This document shows positions 46,037 through 59,015 of a DNA stretch of 64,000 bases, piece after piece. The position numbers and the translations under genes were made by a program. The stretch covers positions 25,262,852 to 25,326,851 of the forward strand of contig NC_056040.1 of NCBI RefSeq assembly GCF_004379255.2. The letters run 5' to 3'. The first letter of the stretch is position 1. Each line of letters begins with the position of its first letter. The notes below the pieces were generated by a model that ran no database searches, was not told where the DNA came from, and saw only the letters and a list, made by a program, of their open reading frames with translations. Source of the stretch: Salvia splendens. Its lineage: Eukaryota; Streptophyta; Magnoliopsida; Lamiales; Lamiaceae.

Positions 46037-46932
46037 TTACTCTAGGGAGGATGAACAACAAAAATAATTTTGGGACAATTAAGTTCTCATTTAGGGATAC
46101 TGGATATAGAGGGTACATACTAGTATTTGATGTTAATTTTGGACATTTTTGTCATTTTGTTACATTTTATCTAGGAGTTTAAACCTCCCGTTAACTATGC
46201 ACTAAATAAGTTATTTAGATCATACATGACATGAAATGATACTCCTATTAAACAATTCATTTGGGTAGTTTCTTTGGGATTTTAGTTTTCTTGAATTTGC
46301 ACTTTTATCTCTCTCTTTCATTTTCTTGCGTTTTTCATTTGTTTTTCTTTCCAAATGGAAATAAGGTGATGGAGATAATCTCAACCAAAATCCCTAATCA
46401 ATTTAAACAATTTCGACCAATAGATGAGTAAATCAACAACTAATAACAGTAATCCAACTAATCTCTGCCTATATATTTTGATGTATAAATTTTTAGTTAT
46501 GAAAGTAACTACTTTAGATATTAACTTTTATAATATTATTATAACATAATATAATTATTTTTTGAATGAATAATTAATATAATTAGATTAAACATTATCA
46601 TTATCGGACCAAGTGCTCGTATATTAAACTGAACTTATTTTTGTTGGATATATATGTTTTTTGTATTAACTGTAAACTGAAGTTTACCTTCAATATAATC
46701 ATGTATGTTATTTGCGTATTTATATAAATTGTTTCATCTCAATTTTCTTAACTTTATTTTTATAGCTCTGATTTAATTTTAGGTGTAGTTAGTCATATCA
46801 ATTTTGCTAACTCAATCTATTGATGTTCTATGTATGACATTTTAATAGCATGTACAAATATAATAATCTTTATGAATTGGGTGCATTTACATTCCATATA
46901 AAGGGATTATGATTGACAAAACACATTCTATT
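46037..46932. other. AT-rich intergenic DNA
   Basis: No gene or clear element seen. Confidence 0.4.
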
Positions 46933-47550
46933 CTTAAGTCATTATACTTTAATTGTTTATTCCAATATGTCCTTATATAATTTTTTCATTTTAATAAGTC
47001 CATGTACTTTTATATTCGATATATTTCAATCCTTATTTAACGGAACCGTTTACTTTTCCGTTATAAAATAACACATCATATGTTAATTATTTAAATATAT
47101 TCCACCTAACATCCTAGTTGGAAAATATGAACATAACATAAATATGAAAGAAAAAGAAAAGGATAAAAATGAAAAAAAAACTAAAGAATTCTAAATTGTT
47201 AAAAGAAATTTGTTGTTTGATTGTTTGATTATTTGAAGTTCGAATATTAATTTATATTTAATCAAACAACAAATTTCTTTTAACGATTTGGAGTTCTTTA
47301 GTTTTTTTTTTGTTTTTGTTTTTATCTTTTTCTTTTATATTTATGTTATGTTCATATTTTCCAACTAGGATGTTAGGTGTAATATATTTAAATAATTAAC
47401 ATATGATGTGTTATTTTATAACGAAAAAGTTAACGGTTCCGTCAAATAAGGATTGGAATATATCGAATATAAAAGTAAAAGGACTTACTAAAAACGAAAA
47501 AATTGTATAAGGACCTATTGAAATAAACAATCGAAGTACAAGGACTTAAG
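46933..47550. mobile_element. Foldback element with arms of about 285 bp
   Basis: 46933-47220 is matched, inverted, by about 47260-47550. For example ctaacatcctagttggaaaa at the left and its inverse at the right, and cttaagtcattatacttta against the right tip caaggacttaag. The loop is about 40 bp. No coding. The next PIF/Harbinger element is inserted in its right tip; sequence after that element (58127-58145) looks like the rest of the arm. Confidence 0.82.
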
Positions 47551-48605
47551 AGCATCCGCAGCGATAGAACGACGGCGTCCGTCCGTCCGTGCCAGCGGCG
47601 CGGCGGAACGCTGCTCGCCGCTGCGCTCTTGCCGGTGGCGCGGCGCTGCCCTTAGCTAAGAGCACATCCGTGCCAGCAAGCAGCTGACGTGGCGGATCCT
47701 GATTGGCCAACGGCAAATCCGTCGGAATTTATTTTTTTTTAAATCGGATTTTAATTAAAAAATCCGATTAAAAATAAAAAAAATATTTTCCCACTTCCCA
47801 AAAAATTATATCCGTTTTCTCTCCACTTTTAATTTCTTTTTCAATTTTTTCCCCAAAAATACACATTTTCATCTTTAAATACCCCCACTTCCACACAAAA
47901 AATTTCACACCACACTACACAATTCTCATCTAAATTCTCTCATTTCCATTCTTACAATTCTGAGTCTTTCTTTCACTCTTAACAAAAAAAGTCTGGCTCC
48001 GGCGATCACCCATCCGACTCACACGGTTGGAACCACGAATGGTTTGGTTCACAACCATTTCCTAGTCCGGAAACGGAATTTTCGGCCCCTCCTCAAACCC
48101 AAAGTTCGCAAGCTCCGGTTGGCTACCGGCCTTACCCGGTCGACGACCAAGATGCCCTCGATGGGCAATACGAGTGGGCACCCGAACCACCCGTACCTAG
48201 AGAGGGAGGGAGCGGCGGCACTCAAACTCCTACTCTTCCTACTCGTGGTGTCCGCACCCCGTACACTCCGGGGGAGATAGAGCAATTATTAAAAGCGTTT
48301 TTGTCTATCTCCGAAGATCCGGAGATTGGCACGAACCAATCCGAGGATCATTTTTGGTAGCGCATCTGTCGCCGGTACAATGAAAACCGGCCGACTGGAA
48401 CAATCGAGCGCAACGAGAATATGGAGTGCAATGCCATATACAGAGCAAACGAAGAAATCCAAAAGTTCCAGGGGTATTACCTCCAGGAAGAGCGATCGGC
48501 GGGGAGCTGCCTAAGCGAGGTCGACATCATCAGTGCCGCGTTGGCGACCTACCAATCCCAACACTACAAACCGTTCAAGTACCTCAATGTTTGGCAGGAG
48601 GTGCG

Positions 48606-50132
48606 TGTTAGGTTTAGTATACTGAAAAGCATGTTTCGAGCGAGTTCGCACGAGTAGAATCTTGCTTGTGTACGGAAAAACTCTACAATTCACTTTTGAC
48701 CCGATTCAGTATTATTCGAGCATTTCGCACGAATAGAATCAGTATATTATTACATTGTGTTTGCTTGTGCGTTTATAAGATGTTTTATAAACATTTAAAT
48801 GCATAAGAAGTAAACGAAGCCTAAGTCTTTTGCTTAGTAGACTGGTTGTGGGCGTCGTCCACTTTAAGGTAACTACAGTCGGTTCTATGCAATGCTTTGC
48901 AAAGGAAAAAGAAGAATTTCACAACCTAGATAGGCTTTGGCTACCTATCGTGAAAGGTTGCAATGTCAGTCCGATTATTTCTAAGTCTTATTGAAATAAA
49001 ATGACGTTGGTGTGGTATAGCACTGAATGGATCTAATAGCAAGACGTGTCTTTATGTTATCTACTGAAAGACGAGGTCTTGATAAATATCTATTTCTTAA
49101 TCAATGTACGTTAGCATTGAGCATACGATATTGAGTATCTACTACTTTGACTTACCAAATGTGCGGGTTTTTCGTCACCCAACGATCCGGGTATATTGGG
49201 TAGTGGTGATCATTATCTAGCGGTGCTAGGATTGCTATTATGTTGAATCGTGCGCGAGGTGAGTCTCGTTTGATAATGTCCTCAAGAGGAGCTTGAACAA
49301 GGTTTTATTATTTGGAAACTAGCCAGTTGGAGTTTTATTACTCTATGAATAACAAATAAGTGTTTCTTGCTAAGTCCACTCTTGGAATTAATAAGATGTT
49401 AATTAATTAAGTCCATGGCAGACTTTAATTAATTAATGGACATTTATATCTTAAGCGCGAAAAATAAATAATAAATAAAATGGAAACCCGAAATACTTAT
49501 AATTTCGGATTTGGATGGGGAGTTCAATATTACGTCTGTAGTGGCTGCTCGTAATATTCCAGTATAAGCTTGTATTAAATTGTGGGTTCAATTTAATTAG
49601 TAAAAAGCTAATTGAGGGGAGCCCATATCCAAAACCTTCCATAGATCCCTGACTGTGCCCAATATGAACTTAATATAAACAGGAGAATAAAGGAGACAGA
49701 AAACACATTTAATTTTCATAATGAAAATTGTCCCTCTCTAATTAGAAGAGGAGATCGAAATTTTTAGCTCTCCTCCGTGAGAAGTTCTGTCTTCGTTATT
49801 CGAGTCCTAGTGTTTCGATAAGATCAGCCCACCCTGATGTCGAGATACAGTTCGGGACACCAGTCAGAAGATCCGTGGTCTAGTATTGAAGATCATCGTG
49901 GAGAAGGCGCGAGCAATCGACGATTCTTTGGAGAATCAAATCGGTAACTCTAAACCGTAGAATTCATGTTTTAGGATTTATATTCTATGAGCATGAATTA
50001 TTCGCGTTCTAGCATGCAATTCTGTGTTAACATGTGAATTGATTAATCTCATAATATGTCAAATAGATCTTATGTCTGATTTATTTGTTTTGTACAAGTC
50101 TTTCGCTGCGAAGGGGCTCCAAAATCCCAACA
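48606..50132 (+). repeat. 5' LTR of the decayed copia element
   Basis: Begins tgttaggtttagtata, ends aatcccaaca. Likely TATA box tataaac at 49674-49680. Confidence 0.88.
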
Positions 50133-50134
50133 AT

Positions 50135-50147
50135 TGGTATCAGAGCC
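50135..50147 (+). promoter_or_regulatory. Primer-binding site of the copia element
   Basis: tggtatcagagcc, complementary to initiator tRNA-Met, 2 bp after the LTR. Confidence 0.92.
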
Positions 50148-50429
50148 AATTTTTGCTTCTGATTATGTGGATTAATTTGATGTTAGGTGATTTGCTTGAA
50201 TGCATGTTTTTATTCGTTTGTGCATGGATTGTCCAAATATGATTACACGAAAATATTAATCGATATATGCATGTTTAGTATATGTAATCATAGCGCTGCA
50301 CTTTTTGGAGAAAATCAATGTATACGTGTTTTCTCCTAACATGTAATCATTATTCTTGCATATAATAATTACATAAATAATCATTGCCTTACGTGAATTT
50401 ACATTCCAAGTCGGCAATTCAAGAAATTC

Positions 50430-50960
50430 GCTGTGATACCGCGTTGATACAGCAGCGACGGCAGTTCTTGGCTGCCGGAGGCGTCAGACAGCAGGCGCTG
50501 AGACGAGCTACACTGTCACAGCAGCGTCGGCGGGTGCGGTAGCGACGTCGCAGCAGCGATGACGATGTACCCGCAGTGACGGCTGCGTGAGACTGAAAGG
50601 GAGCAGCGACTGGGCTTGTGTGCTGGTCGAGACTGCTCACCTGGTGGAGCGCAACGGCTGCGGAGTTCCGGGCAGCAGCAGAAACGGCACGGACAGCAGC
50701 GACAGTCCGTTTCTGACAGCGGCGGCGACCGGAGTTCAGCCTACCCAAGCTTGAGGGCTGGGTTGTCTCGACGGGGCGCTGGCAGCAACGGTGATAACGC
50801 AGCAGCGGCTTCGTGTTGGGGCAGCAGCGGCTGCGTAAGCGACGTCACAGCGGTGACGACGACGCAGCGGCAGCGACGGAGACGGGGTAGCGGTGGCCGT
50901 GGATTCAGTGGGAGTCCAGCCGAGCCATATTAGGGTTTCGTCCTATGCGCGACGCTCGCG
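50430..50960. repeat. GC-rich CAGCAGCG-type low-complexity block
   Basis: Dense in cagcagcg, gcagcgacg and gcggcgac words, unlike the AT-rich DNA around it. Overlapping open frames of about 105 codons on both strands come from the composition. It lies where gag would be expected. Confidence 0.65.
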
Positions 50961-51039
50961 CGGGTAGGACCCCCGCGACGTCGCATCGCCTCGTTCCGTG
51001 ACTTCGATTTTTAAAAATTGATTAGGGTTTTTCCTTAGA

Positions 51040-51720
51040 TTCAATTTTGAAAATAATTCAAGATAAATATGAGAATAAGATTTGAATATATCTTTTGTGA
51101 ATTTTATATATTATATAAGATTTTATTTTGTATCAAATCATGGATTAATTAGATTCTTTCCTTATTTAATGGATTTATATGGATTTTTATTCCTAGAAGA
51201 ATTCTAGTTACATTTGGAAAATAATAATCTAATTTTTTATCTATATTCTATGGATTTATATGGATTTATTCCTAGACAAATCCTAGTTGGATTTAGATAA
51301 TGATAATATTATTTTATTCTTATCCTATGAATTTATATGAATTTATTCATAGATAAATTCTAGATGGATTTGGATAGTGATAATATAATATTTTATAATA
51401 TTATTTATGTGGATTTATTCATAGATAAATCTTAGATAAATATGAATAATTATAATATAATATTATCTAATTCTTTGGATTTTTATGGATTTACTCCAAG
51501 AATAAATCCTAGATGGATTAGGATTAATATTTATATTAATTTATTTTATCCTATGGATTTGAATAGATTTAATTCTATTAACACAAATCCTAGATGGATT
51601 AGAATAAATATTAATCCAAGTTATCCTTATCTTTTGGATTTATATCCTAGATAGATTAGGATAAAGACAATATATAAGAAAATCCTTATTTAATTAGATT
51701 TAGATAAATTAATTTATCCT
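51040..51720. repeat. Degenerate tandem repeats of about 70 bp
   Basis: Units built from tatggatttattcctaga, aaatcctagatggattt and gataatgataatat recur about eight times with drift. AT-rich and non-coding. Confidence 0.75.
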
Positions 51721-52234
51721 AAGTAATGTCTGATATATTCTAGATGTCTATTCTAAATAGAATTAAGATTTGTATAAATCTTGGTTGATTGGATTTTGTT
51801 TATCGTATGGATTATGATGGAATCGTTTCTATCTAGTAATATCCTAGAACGATTTAAATAATGATAATCCTAGATAACGTTATCTTGAATTGAAGGATTT
51901 GATTTTATCGAAATAAAATCTAGAATGATCCTAAATGGATTTAGATGGTTAACACTATCTTGATAAATCCTAAATGATTAAGGATAATAATTATCCAAGA
52001 TAAAACATAATTATTTAATTGATTCTCCCTTGACTAGATTAAATAATTATCATTAATTATCCAGTGTGTTTAAATGTCATGCATTAAATGGATTTATCTG
52101 TTTATTTGGTGTTTATCTTTGTAAGTGGATTATCTGCTTTATCTGCTTATGTGATAATTATGCAAAAACCATATAAAATATCTAAGCGATAATTACAACA
52201 AGTGCGTTGTATATGGTCTCCATCAATTGGTCTG

Positions 52235-52420
52235 CAATTTATGAAGCTTTTTTCTAATATTATCGCCACATGCTCTGTGGGGACAATAATCCTTAGAAAT
52301 AGTGAGTTCATGAGGGCGGATTTCTAGAAAATAAATAGTATGAACTAGAATATGGTTTCCAATATTATCGCCACCTGCTCTGTGGGGACAATAATCCTAA
52401 GAAACTGCGAGATTCAGAAG
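52235..52420. repeat. Direct duplication of about 130 bp spacing
   Basis: aatattatcgccac(a/c)tgctc with tgtggggacaataatcct is present at about 52257 and 52369. Confidence 0.8.
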
Positions 52421-54299
52421 TTCACACAGAATTTATGAGATAGCTTGATCTTGTTAGCAGCACATGAGCATTGTTATGAGAGTGTGTTGTAGAAATGAGA
52501 CTCTGTAATGCTAAATTCGGTGGTCTTGCTTAGGCAACATTAGGCGGCCATGCCACTCTATGGTCTCTGGACTATTCGTCGGTGTTGTGACCAGTAAAAT
52601 TGTAAGATTTTAATGCGTATTGACTTCCTCTGGAGGGTACAAAATTTTAATTTTACAGTTGCAAGATACATAATTATTTTATCGTTATTTGCGATTATGT
52701 ATTGAGCATAAGTATGTGATAATAAGTTTATTTGCCAAATCTTCATTATGTCATTCATATTTTGTCTGTTATCCTTAAAGAAATGAACTCGAATGCCAAA
52801 ATTATGTAGACTGGAAATTAAAATGGATAAGATTCTCATCGCTAAAACTTGGAGTTTATACTCAATGATTCATGTCCTCCATTTCCTCGACATAATTCCA
52901 CGAAGATTGTTCGAGAATGCTTTTTGCATGTACTTGACAAGTTCTTTAAGGAATAAGGTCAAGCTATTTTCTATTAAGTAGCACGACAAGTCTTGGTTAG
53001 TGACAATGAAAGATGGATATCAATAGAATCTGTCAAGATGATTCGATTGGAATATCCTAAAGGGACAGAATATTTTGAGGAATCTTTTGATCACTCAAAT
53101 AGTTTCTGACTCAAGTCATCGCCTGGAGTAATAAGAAATGACTAAAAGAAGGTTTAACCGAAAAGTAGAAAACCTTCAGAATATTAGTCGTTATATTACT
53201 GTTAGAGGAAATTAACATGACAGATGATGAATTCGTATAGGCTACATTTTTCCTAAGTCCTAGTTCATTTGAACAAAAGACTAGATATGGAAATGAGAGA
53301 GCCTGAATTGTCATCAAAATTTGTTTAAAGCGAGTGAAGATGTTTTGTAAGTTGGATTGACCTCTTTTAAAGAAGGACAATGGCTTACATGACAATGCAA
53401 CTTCTAAGTAAGAGATCTTGATCCAGTTAGCTTTTTGTTGCAGTGGGAGCTGTTAATGCTCAATTATTGTTTTATGGTTGATGTTTAAGGTATCATAGTA
53501 TTGAAACAATATAGATGCAACAAGATTGAGTATTAAACAACACATCAACTTCTTAAACAATGAATGATAAAGTATTTATGGCTCTTAGTCTTAAGGCCAA
53601 GAAAATACTTAGTTATTGTTCAAACTGATCTAGACTATCAAGATTTTAACCATTTGTTAAATAGCTTGAAAGTCGATAATGTATATTCGATGCACTATGA
53701 GTTAGAATCATTTGATTCATAATACTTATAGAAGTGCAACGTAGAAAGACTAGCAAGTCTCAATGGTTTACACCAATAAGGAGACGAGCAAAGCGTTATG
53801 ATCAGTAATGGGAGTCTAATCTCCATTAACGAATCCAAGCATTATTTCAAAGAATGGGATAGTTATGTAAGAAGGAATCGAAGTCTTTCTAAGACAAGTT
53901 TGATCAAGTGATGAGTTGTACTCATGAAAATCTTATCATTGATGGGATAAGCGTTAGATATAACGAGATACACCTTAAAGAAACTACCATCATCAGTACC
54001 TTCTACAAAACACGAGTTGTGGACTAGAGCGACTCTAGTCTAGCATATCTCAAGGTGTAATGTTGTTCCAACGCATGTTGGAAAGGTATCTAAGTAATTG
54101 GAGTTTAGTACTGAGGTATGTTTTAAGGTTGTCCCAAATGATGTAAGATTATAAGTTCTGTAATCTTCAAAGATATAATTCTTGTATGAAGATCAAGAAA
54201 GGAACTAAAAGTCTAACAGCGTGATAACTCTCAGGACAGAGAGATCGAATTTTCCACGTTACCAAGGACTCATACCATTAGAAATTTTGCACTAATAAA

Positions 54300-55650
54300 A
54301 TCAAATTCAGAACATAAGATTGTAAGAACCATGTCGTAGTGGGAGCGTTCCTAAGGAACATAACAAGTTCATGGGTCTAAGAGTGTCGTAAGAATCAGTC
54401 TTAGACTAACTTGAACATAATCCCTTTAACTACAATGTGGAATTGGTTCATTTGGATATTCGTCCTTGAAAAGGTGATAGATTCCAAACTACAATCTTAG
54501 ATAGACAACATGTTTTACAAGACTTGCAATACTACCTACAGGTTGTGTCAGTCAGTGGGAGCTAGTACATTTGCAAGTGTAAATGTGGATCTCAAATGGC
54601 TAGACAATGACAATGGGCTATGCCCAAAGAGAAATATCATCTTCTCGTTGTCGCTGTGTCAAGATTTGTTCGATCCTACTGTCTATCAGCACTTACATAA
54701 TTAGAATGTATATATTATGATTGTCAAGACAACTTTCTATTAATAGAAGTCTTGAGGAAATCATCTACATGGAACATCCTAATAGGTATGTAATAAAGGG
54801 TAAGAAACACATGATTGGAAGCTTATGAAGACCTTTGTGGTCTTAGGCATGCATCTAAATCAGAGTATGTGTTTTAGCGAGATTGTCAACTCTTTTGAAT
54901 TTGACATGTGCCCTTAAATGTGTTGTAAGCACAAGGAAGTTGAAAGTGCATTAAATATGGTATTATTGGTACTCTACGATGATGAAATCTACAAAAGTTG
55001 TAAACAACTAAGATTGGCATCTAGCGTAGGAAACTGGTTGTCTACCCAGTTTAAGATAAAGGATTATAGAGAAACTAATTACATTCTAAGCATCTAAAGT
55101 CTTTCAGATTGCTAGAAAAAATGTTGAGATTCTCTTAGGAATCCTATATCTACACATAGCTTGGAACATTTTAGCATTAGAATTTCCATGCAAAGGTTTT
55201 TACCTTTCAAGATGGAATTGTCTTGTCTCTAGTCAAGTGTCGTTTGACGCTTAGTGAGAACAAGAATTATGAGACTAGTTTCGGAGATAAGTGTCTCATG
55301 TATACTATGATGTGTACTAAGTTTGATATTAGTTGTGCTCATGCATAACAAGTGTATATCATATTAACCGTGGCAAAGGATTTTGATTGAGGTAATGAAT
55401 ATACCATAGTACTTGAGAAACACTAATCGCTATATTCTAGTTTACCAGTCATTCATGTAATGTCCTTGGGGTTACACTGACTAAATCTTATGACTAATCA
55501 GTGATCGAGTAAGTCATCCTCATCATATGTGTTTACCTTAGGAGTATACTCCTAGTAGCTTTGATCGTAAGTTTGAGTATGCCTGTGAGTATTTTTACTC
55601 TAGCAAAGGCTAACTCAAGAGAAACACGAGATCATAAGCTAAGCAATCAC
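54300..55650 (+). pseudogene. Copia pol relic (RT and RNase H)
   Basis: Aligns by eye with the copia pol at 6690-7560: gaaacacatgattggaagct and following bases against the start of that relic, a tttgaatttgacatgtgccc block, then tctcatgtatactatgatg and catcatatgtgtttaccttagg in the same order. Stops and indels occur every few dozen bases, so no protein can be made. Confidence 0.75.
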
Positions 55651-55894
55651 ATAGAGAGATAAAATTAATTAAAGATCAAGTACACAGCAAAGACATAGTG
55701 GTGCAAAAGATATTATCAGAGAACAACCAAACAGATTTTTCACAGAAATTGCCTTTGTGGCAACATGTTTCAAACATGGTGTGAAATGAATGATAGTTCG
55801 ATATATCTAGCTCCAAGGCCTGCTTTGTGTATAAGTAGGAGAGTTTTTGGCAGTGGGTATACTCGAAAGCATGTTTTGAGTATAAGTGGGAGAT

Positions 55895-57411
55895 TGTTAG
55901 GTTTAGTATACTGAAAAGCATGTTTCGAGCGAGTTCGCACGAATAGAATCTTGCTTGTGTACGGAAAAACTCTACAATTCACTTTTGACCCGATTCAGTA
56001 TTATTCGAGCATTTCGCACGAATAGAATCAGTATATTATTACATTGTGTTTGCTTGTGCGTTTATAAGATGTTTTATAAACATTTAAATGCATAAGAAAT
56101 AAACGAAGACTAAGTCTTTTGCTTAGTAGACTGGTTGTGGGCGTCGTCCACTTTAAGGTAACTACAGTCGGTTTTATGCAATGCTTTGCGAAAGAAAAAG
56201 AAGAATTTCACAACCTAGATAGGCTTTGGCTACCTATCGTGAAAGGTTGCAATGTTAGTCCGATTATTTCTAAGCCTTATTGAAATAAGATGACGTTGGT
56301 GTGGTATAGCACTGAATGGATCTAACAGCAAGACGTGTCTTTATGCTATCTACTGAAAGACGAGGTCTTGATAAATATCTATTTCTTAATCAATGTACGT
56401 TAGCATTGAGCATACGATATTGAGTATCTACTACTTTGACTTACCAAAGGTGCGGGTTTTTCGTCACCCAACGATCCGGGTATATTAGGTAGTGGTGATC
56501 ATTATCTAGCGGTGCTAGGATTGCTATTATGTTGAATCGTGCGCGAGGTGAGTCTCGTTTGATAATGTCCTCAAGGGGAGCTTGAACAAGGTTTTATTAT
56601 TCGAAAACTGGCCATATGGAGTTTTATTACTCTATGAATAATAAATAAGTGTTTCTTGCTAAGTTCACTCTTGGAATTAATAAGATGTTAATTAATTAAG
56701 TTCATAGCAGACTTTAATTAATTAATGGACATTTATATCTTAAGCGCGGGAAATAAATAATAAACAAAATGGAAACCAGGAATACTTATAATTTCGGATT
56801 TGGATGGGGAGTTCAGTATTACGTCTGTAGTGGCTGCTCGTAATATTCCAATATAAACTTGTAGTATTAAATTGTGGTTCAATTTAATTATTAAAAAGCT
56901 AATTGGGGGGAGGCCATATCCAAAACCTTCCATAGATCCCTGACTGTGCCCAATATGAACTTAATATAAACAGGAGAATAAAGGAGACAGAAAACACATT
57001 TAATTTTCATAATGAAAATTGTCCCTCTCTAATTAGAAGAGGAGATCGAAATTTTTAGCTCTCCTCCGTGAGAAGTTCTGTCTTCGTTATTCGAGTCCTA
57101 GTGTTTCGATAAGATCAGCCCACCCTGATGTCGAGATACAGTTCGGGACACCAGTCAGAAGATCCGTGGTCTAGTATTGAAGATCATCGTGGAGAAGGCG
57201 CGAGCAATCTATGATTCTTTAGAGAATCAAATCGGTAACTCTAAACCGTAGAATTCATGTTTAGGATTTATATTGTATGAGCATGAATTATTCGCGTTCT
57301 AGCATGCAATTCTGTGTTAACATGTGAATTGATTAATCCCATAATCTGTCAAATAGATCCTACGTCTGATTTATTTGTTTTGTACAAGTCTTTTGTTGTG
57401 AAGGGGCTCCA
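55895..57411 (+). repeat. 3' LTR of the decayed copia element, right end trimmed
   Basis: Starts tgttaggtttagtatac at 55895 and ends at ggggctcca. The first copy continues for 12 more bases to the cccaaca end. Confidence 0.85.
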
Positions 57412-57762
57412 TCCCTATCCGACGCCGGCTCCGATTAGGTGTTCACCCAGTTCGCCGGAGCTAACTTGGGTAACCCCGACGCCGGCCCGGGTAGTTCCCA
57501 ACGCCGGCCGCAAGAAAGGAAGAAGTCGACGGCCAACCACCGTCGCGCCGCGACTCCATCCGCCCCCACTCCCGATCCCGCTCCCTTTGTGGCACCTCAA
57601 CCCCCCACCAACTCATTGTGGGGGGTTTTGGCCCAACTCAATTTGGCCGATAGGTCAAATATGACCCCCGAGCAACTTCGATCGCATGTTGCAATGATAC
57701 GGGGTCTCGAAAGAACATTGGGGGTAGAGCCGGATGAATAGTCTTCCACGGGGATATTTTAA

Positions 57763-57930
57763 CCTTTAATTATGTAATTTTTATTTTTTAGGAGTTTAAT
57801 TATGTAATTTTTATTTTTTAGGTGTTTAATTATGTAATATTTAATTTTTAGGATTTTAATTATGTAATTTTTAATTTTTAGAATTTTAATTATGTAATTT
57901 TTAATTTTTTTGTAATTTTTAATATTATTA
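57763..57930. repeat. Tandem repeat of about 31 bp, five units
   Basis: Units tttaattatgtaatttttat plus tttttagg, directly after the stop codon of the PIF accessory ORF. Confidence 0.85.
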
Positions 57931-59015
57931 CGGGTATTTTTAATGCATTTTTATTTTGTGGAAATATTTTTATTTAAATTGAATAATAGAATGGTCGGAC
58001 CCTTGAGCTTGTAGAGCACGAATGTGGATGTTGTGCTCTTGCCTAAGAGCAGGGAGTAAAAAAGTAATAAAAGTGGGTCCGGACCCACATCCGTGCTCAT
58101 TGGCCAGAGCACGGATGGGGATGCTCTAAGGATTTGTTTTGAGGCATGGGGATGCTCTAAGGATTTGTTTCGCCAGCTCCTGTTGGCCATTCACACCGTC
58201 GTCTCCACTCTCCACAGCTCCTGTCGGCCCTTCCATCCCTGAGGTACTCTGTATGGAATAAAAAAGAATGTGTGTGTTTGTGTGTGTTTGTGTGTGTAGA
58301 GCATATCTCTGCTTTGCTTTGCTTTGCTTTGTGTATGTATTAATAATATTGGTACTCTGTATTTGGATTATTCTACTCCCTCTATGTTATTTCTCCGACT
58401 TTATCTAAATGGAGTACCGTATTTGGTTTGCTCTAATAATTCAACATTTATTCTTATACAGTTGAGTATTTGGTTTGCTCTAATAATTTTTAAATGCAAA
58501 TAGAAACAAATAGTAGTAATAATTTTATTCTTATACAGTTGAGTATGATTTTTTTTGTCTATTATTCAGTTACATGATTTTACCCAGTCTTGTTTAATTC
58601 GTGTAAGCCGTAAGTGTTTGAAGAAATAACACAACATCTATCAATGAATTTTTTTCCAGATTGGCAGATTCTCTCAATTATTTTTTTTCCCAGATTCTGT
58701 CAATTGAATTTCAGATTATTTGATTTCTGTCAATTAAATTTCAGATTAAATGTAGCTATTAAATGGCAGCCGCTGCTGCGGTATAGAAGAAGAAAGTGTT
58801 ATACTGTTATGCTAATTTTGACATGTTTCTTTCATTCTTTCGTACTTGCAGATTTCAGATTTAGTAAGTAAAAGGCAGACAATTTTTCTCTACTCTACAA
58901 CATAGATTATTCAGCATCAAGTTGTAATGTAAGTTATTCATTAATTTTGATGTAATTTATGTATTGTTAAGTTGCAAATTGATTGCTAAGTATCTCTGAA
59001 AATTTATTATTATAG

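Larger units (their letters stand above)
48606..57411 (+). mobile_element. Ty1/copia element with alike LTRs but decayed interior
   Basis: The LTRs are 48606-50132 (tgttaggttt to cccaaca) and 55895-57411. By eye they differ at about 50 places over 1.5 kb, about 97% alike. The primer site tggtatcagagcc follows the first LTR and a purine tract aagtgggagat precedes the second. The right LTR lacks the last 12 or so bases, and the host gene resumes a few bases later, so a small deletion took the LTR end and the target duplication. The interior (5.76 kb) has no frame over about 110 codons, though pol homology is detectable. Confidence 0.88.
47991..57741 (+). pseudogene. PIF/Harbinger Myb/SANT accessory protein (NAM-associated type), split
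   Basis: Upstream part, 47991-48605: SGSGDHPSDSHGWNHEWFGS, then TPYTPGEIEQLLKAFLSISE (the Myb/SANT-like DNA-binding region), EDHFW, a TAG where Trp is usual, RICRRYNENRPTGTIERNE, EEIQKFQGYYLQEERSAGS and YLNVWQEVR. A copia element (48606-57411) then splits it. Downstream part, to the stop at 57741: GSSQRRPQERKKST, PPTNSLWGVLAQLNLADRS and AMIRGLERTLGVEPDE. In databases this family is often labelled glutathione S-transferase T3-like or NAM-associated; in PIF elements it is the second protein needed to move the element, by taking the transposase to DNA. No start codon is left in frame. Inactive. Confidence 0.88.
47550..58126 (+). mobile_element. PIF/Harbinger element with accessory ORF only, split by a copia element
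   Basis: The ends are gagcatccgcagcg and the inverse gagcatccccatcc, flanked by TAA at 47547-47549 and 58127-58129. Without the copia insertion it is about 1.77 kb. It carries the SANT/NAM-type accessory gene but no transposase. A 25-bp stretch at its right edge (atggggatgctctaagg and following bases) is duplicated directly downstream. Confidence 0.85.

Noticed and set aside
50419..50933. Overlapping 105-109 codon frames on both strands
   Set aside because: Produced by the CAGCAGCG low-complexity block; no domain.
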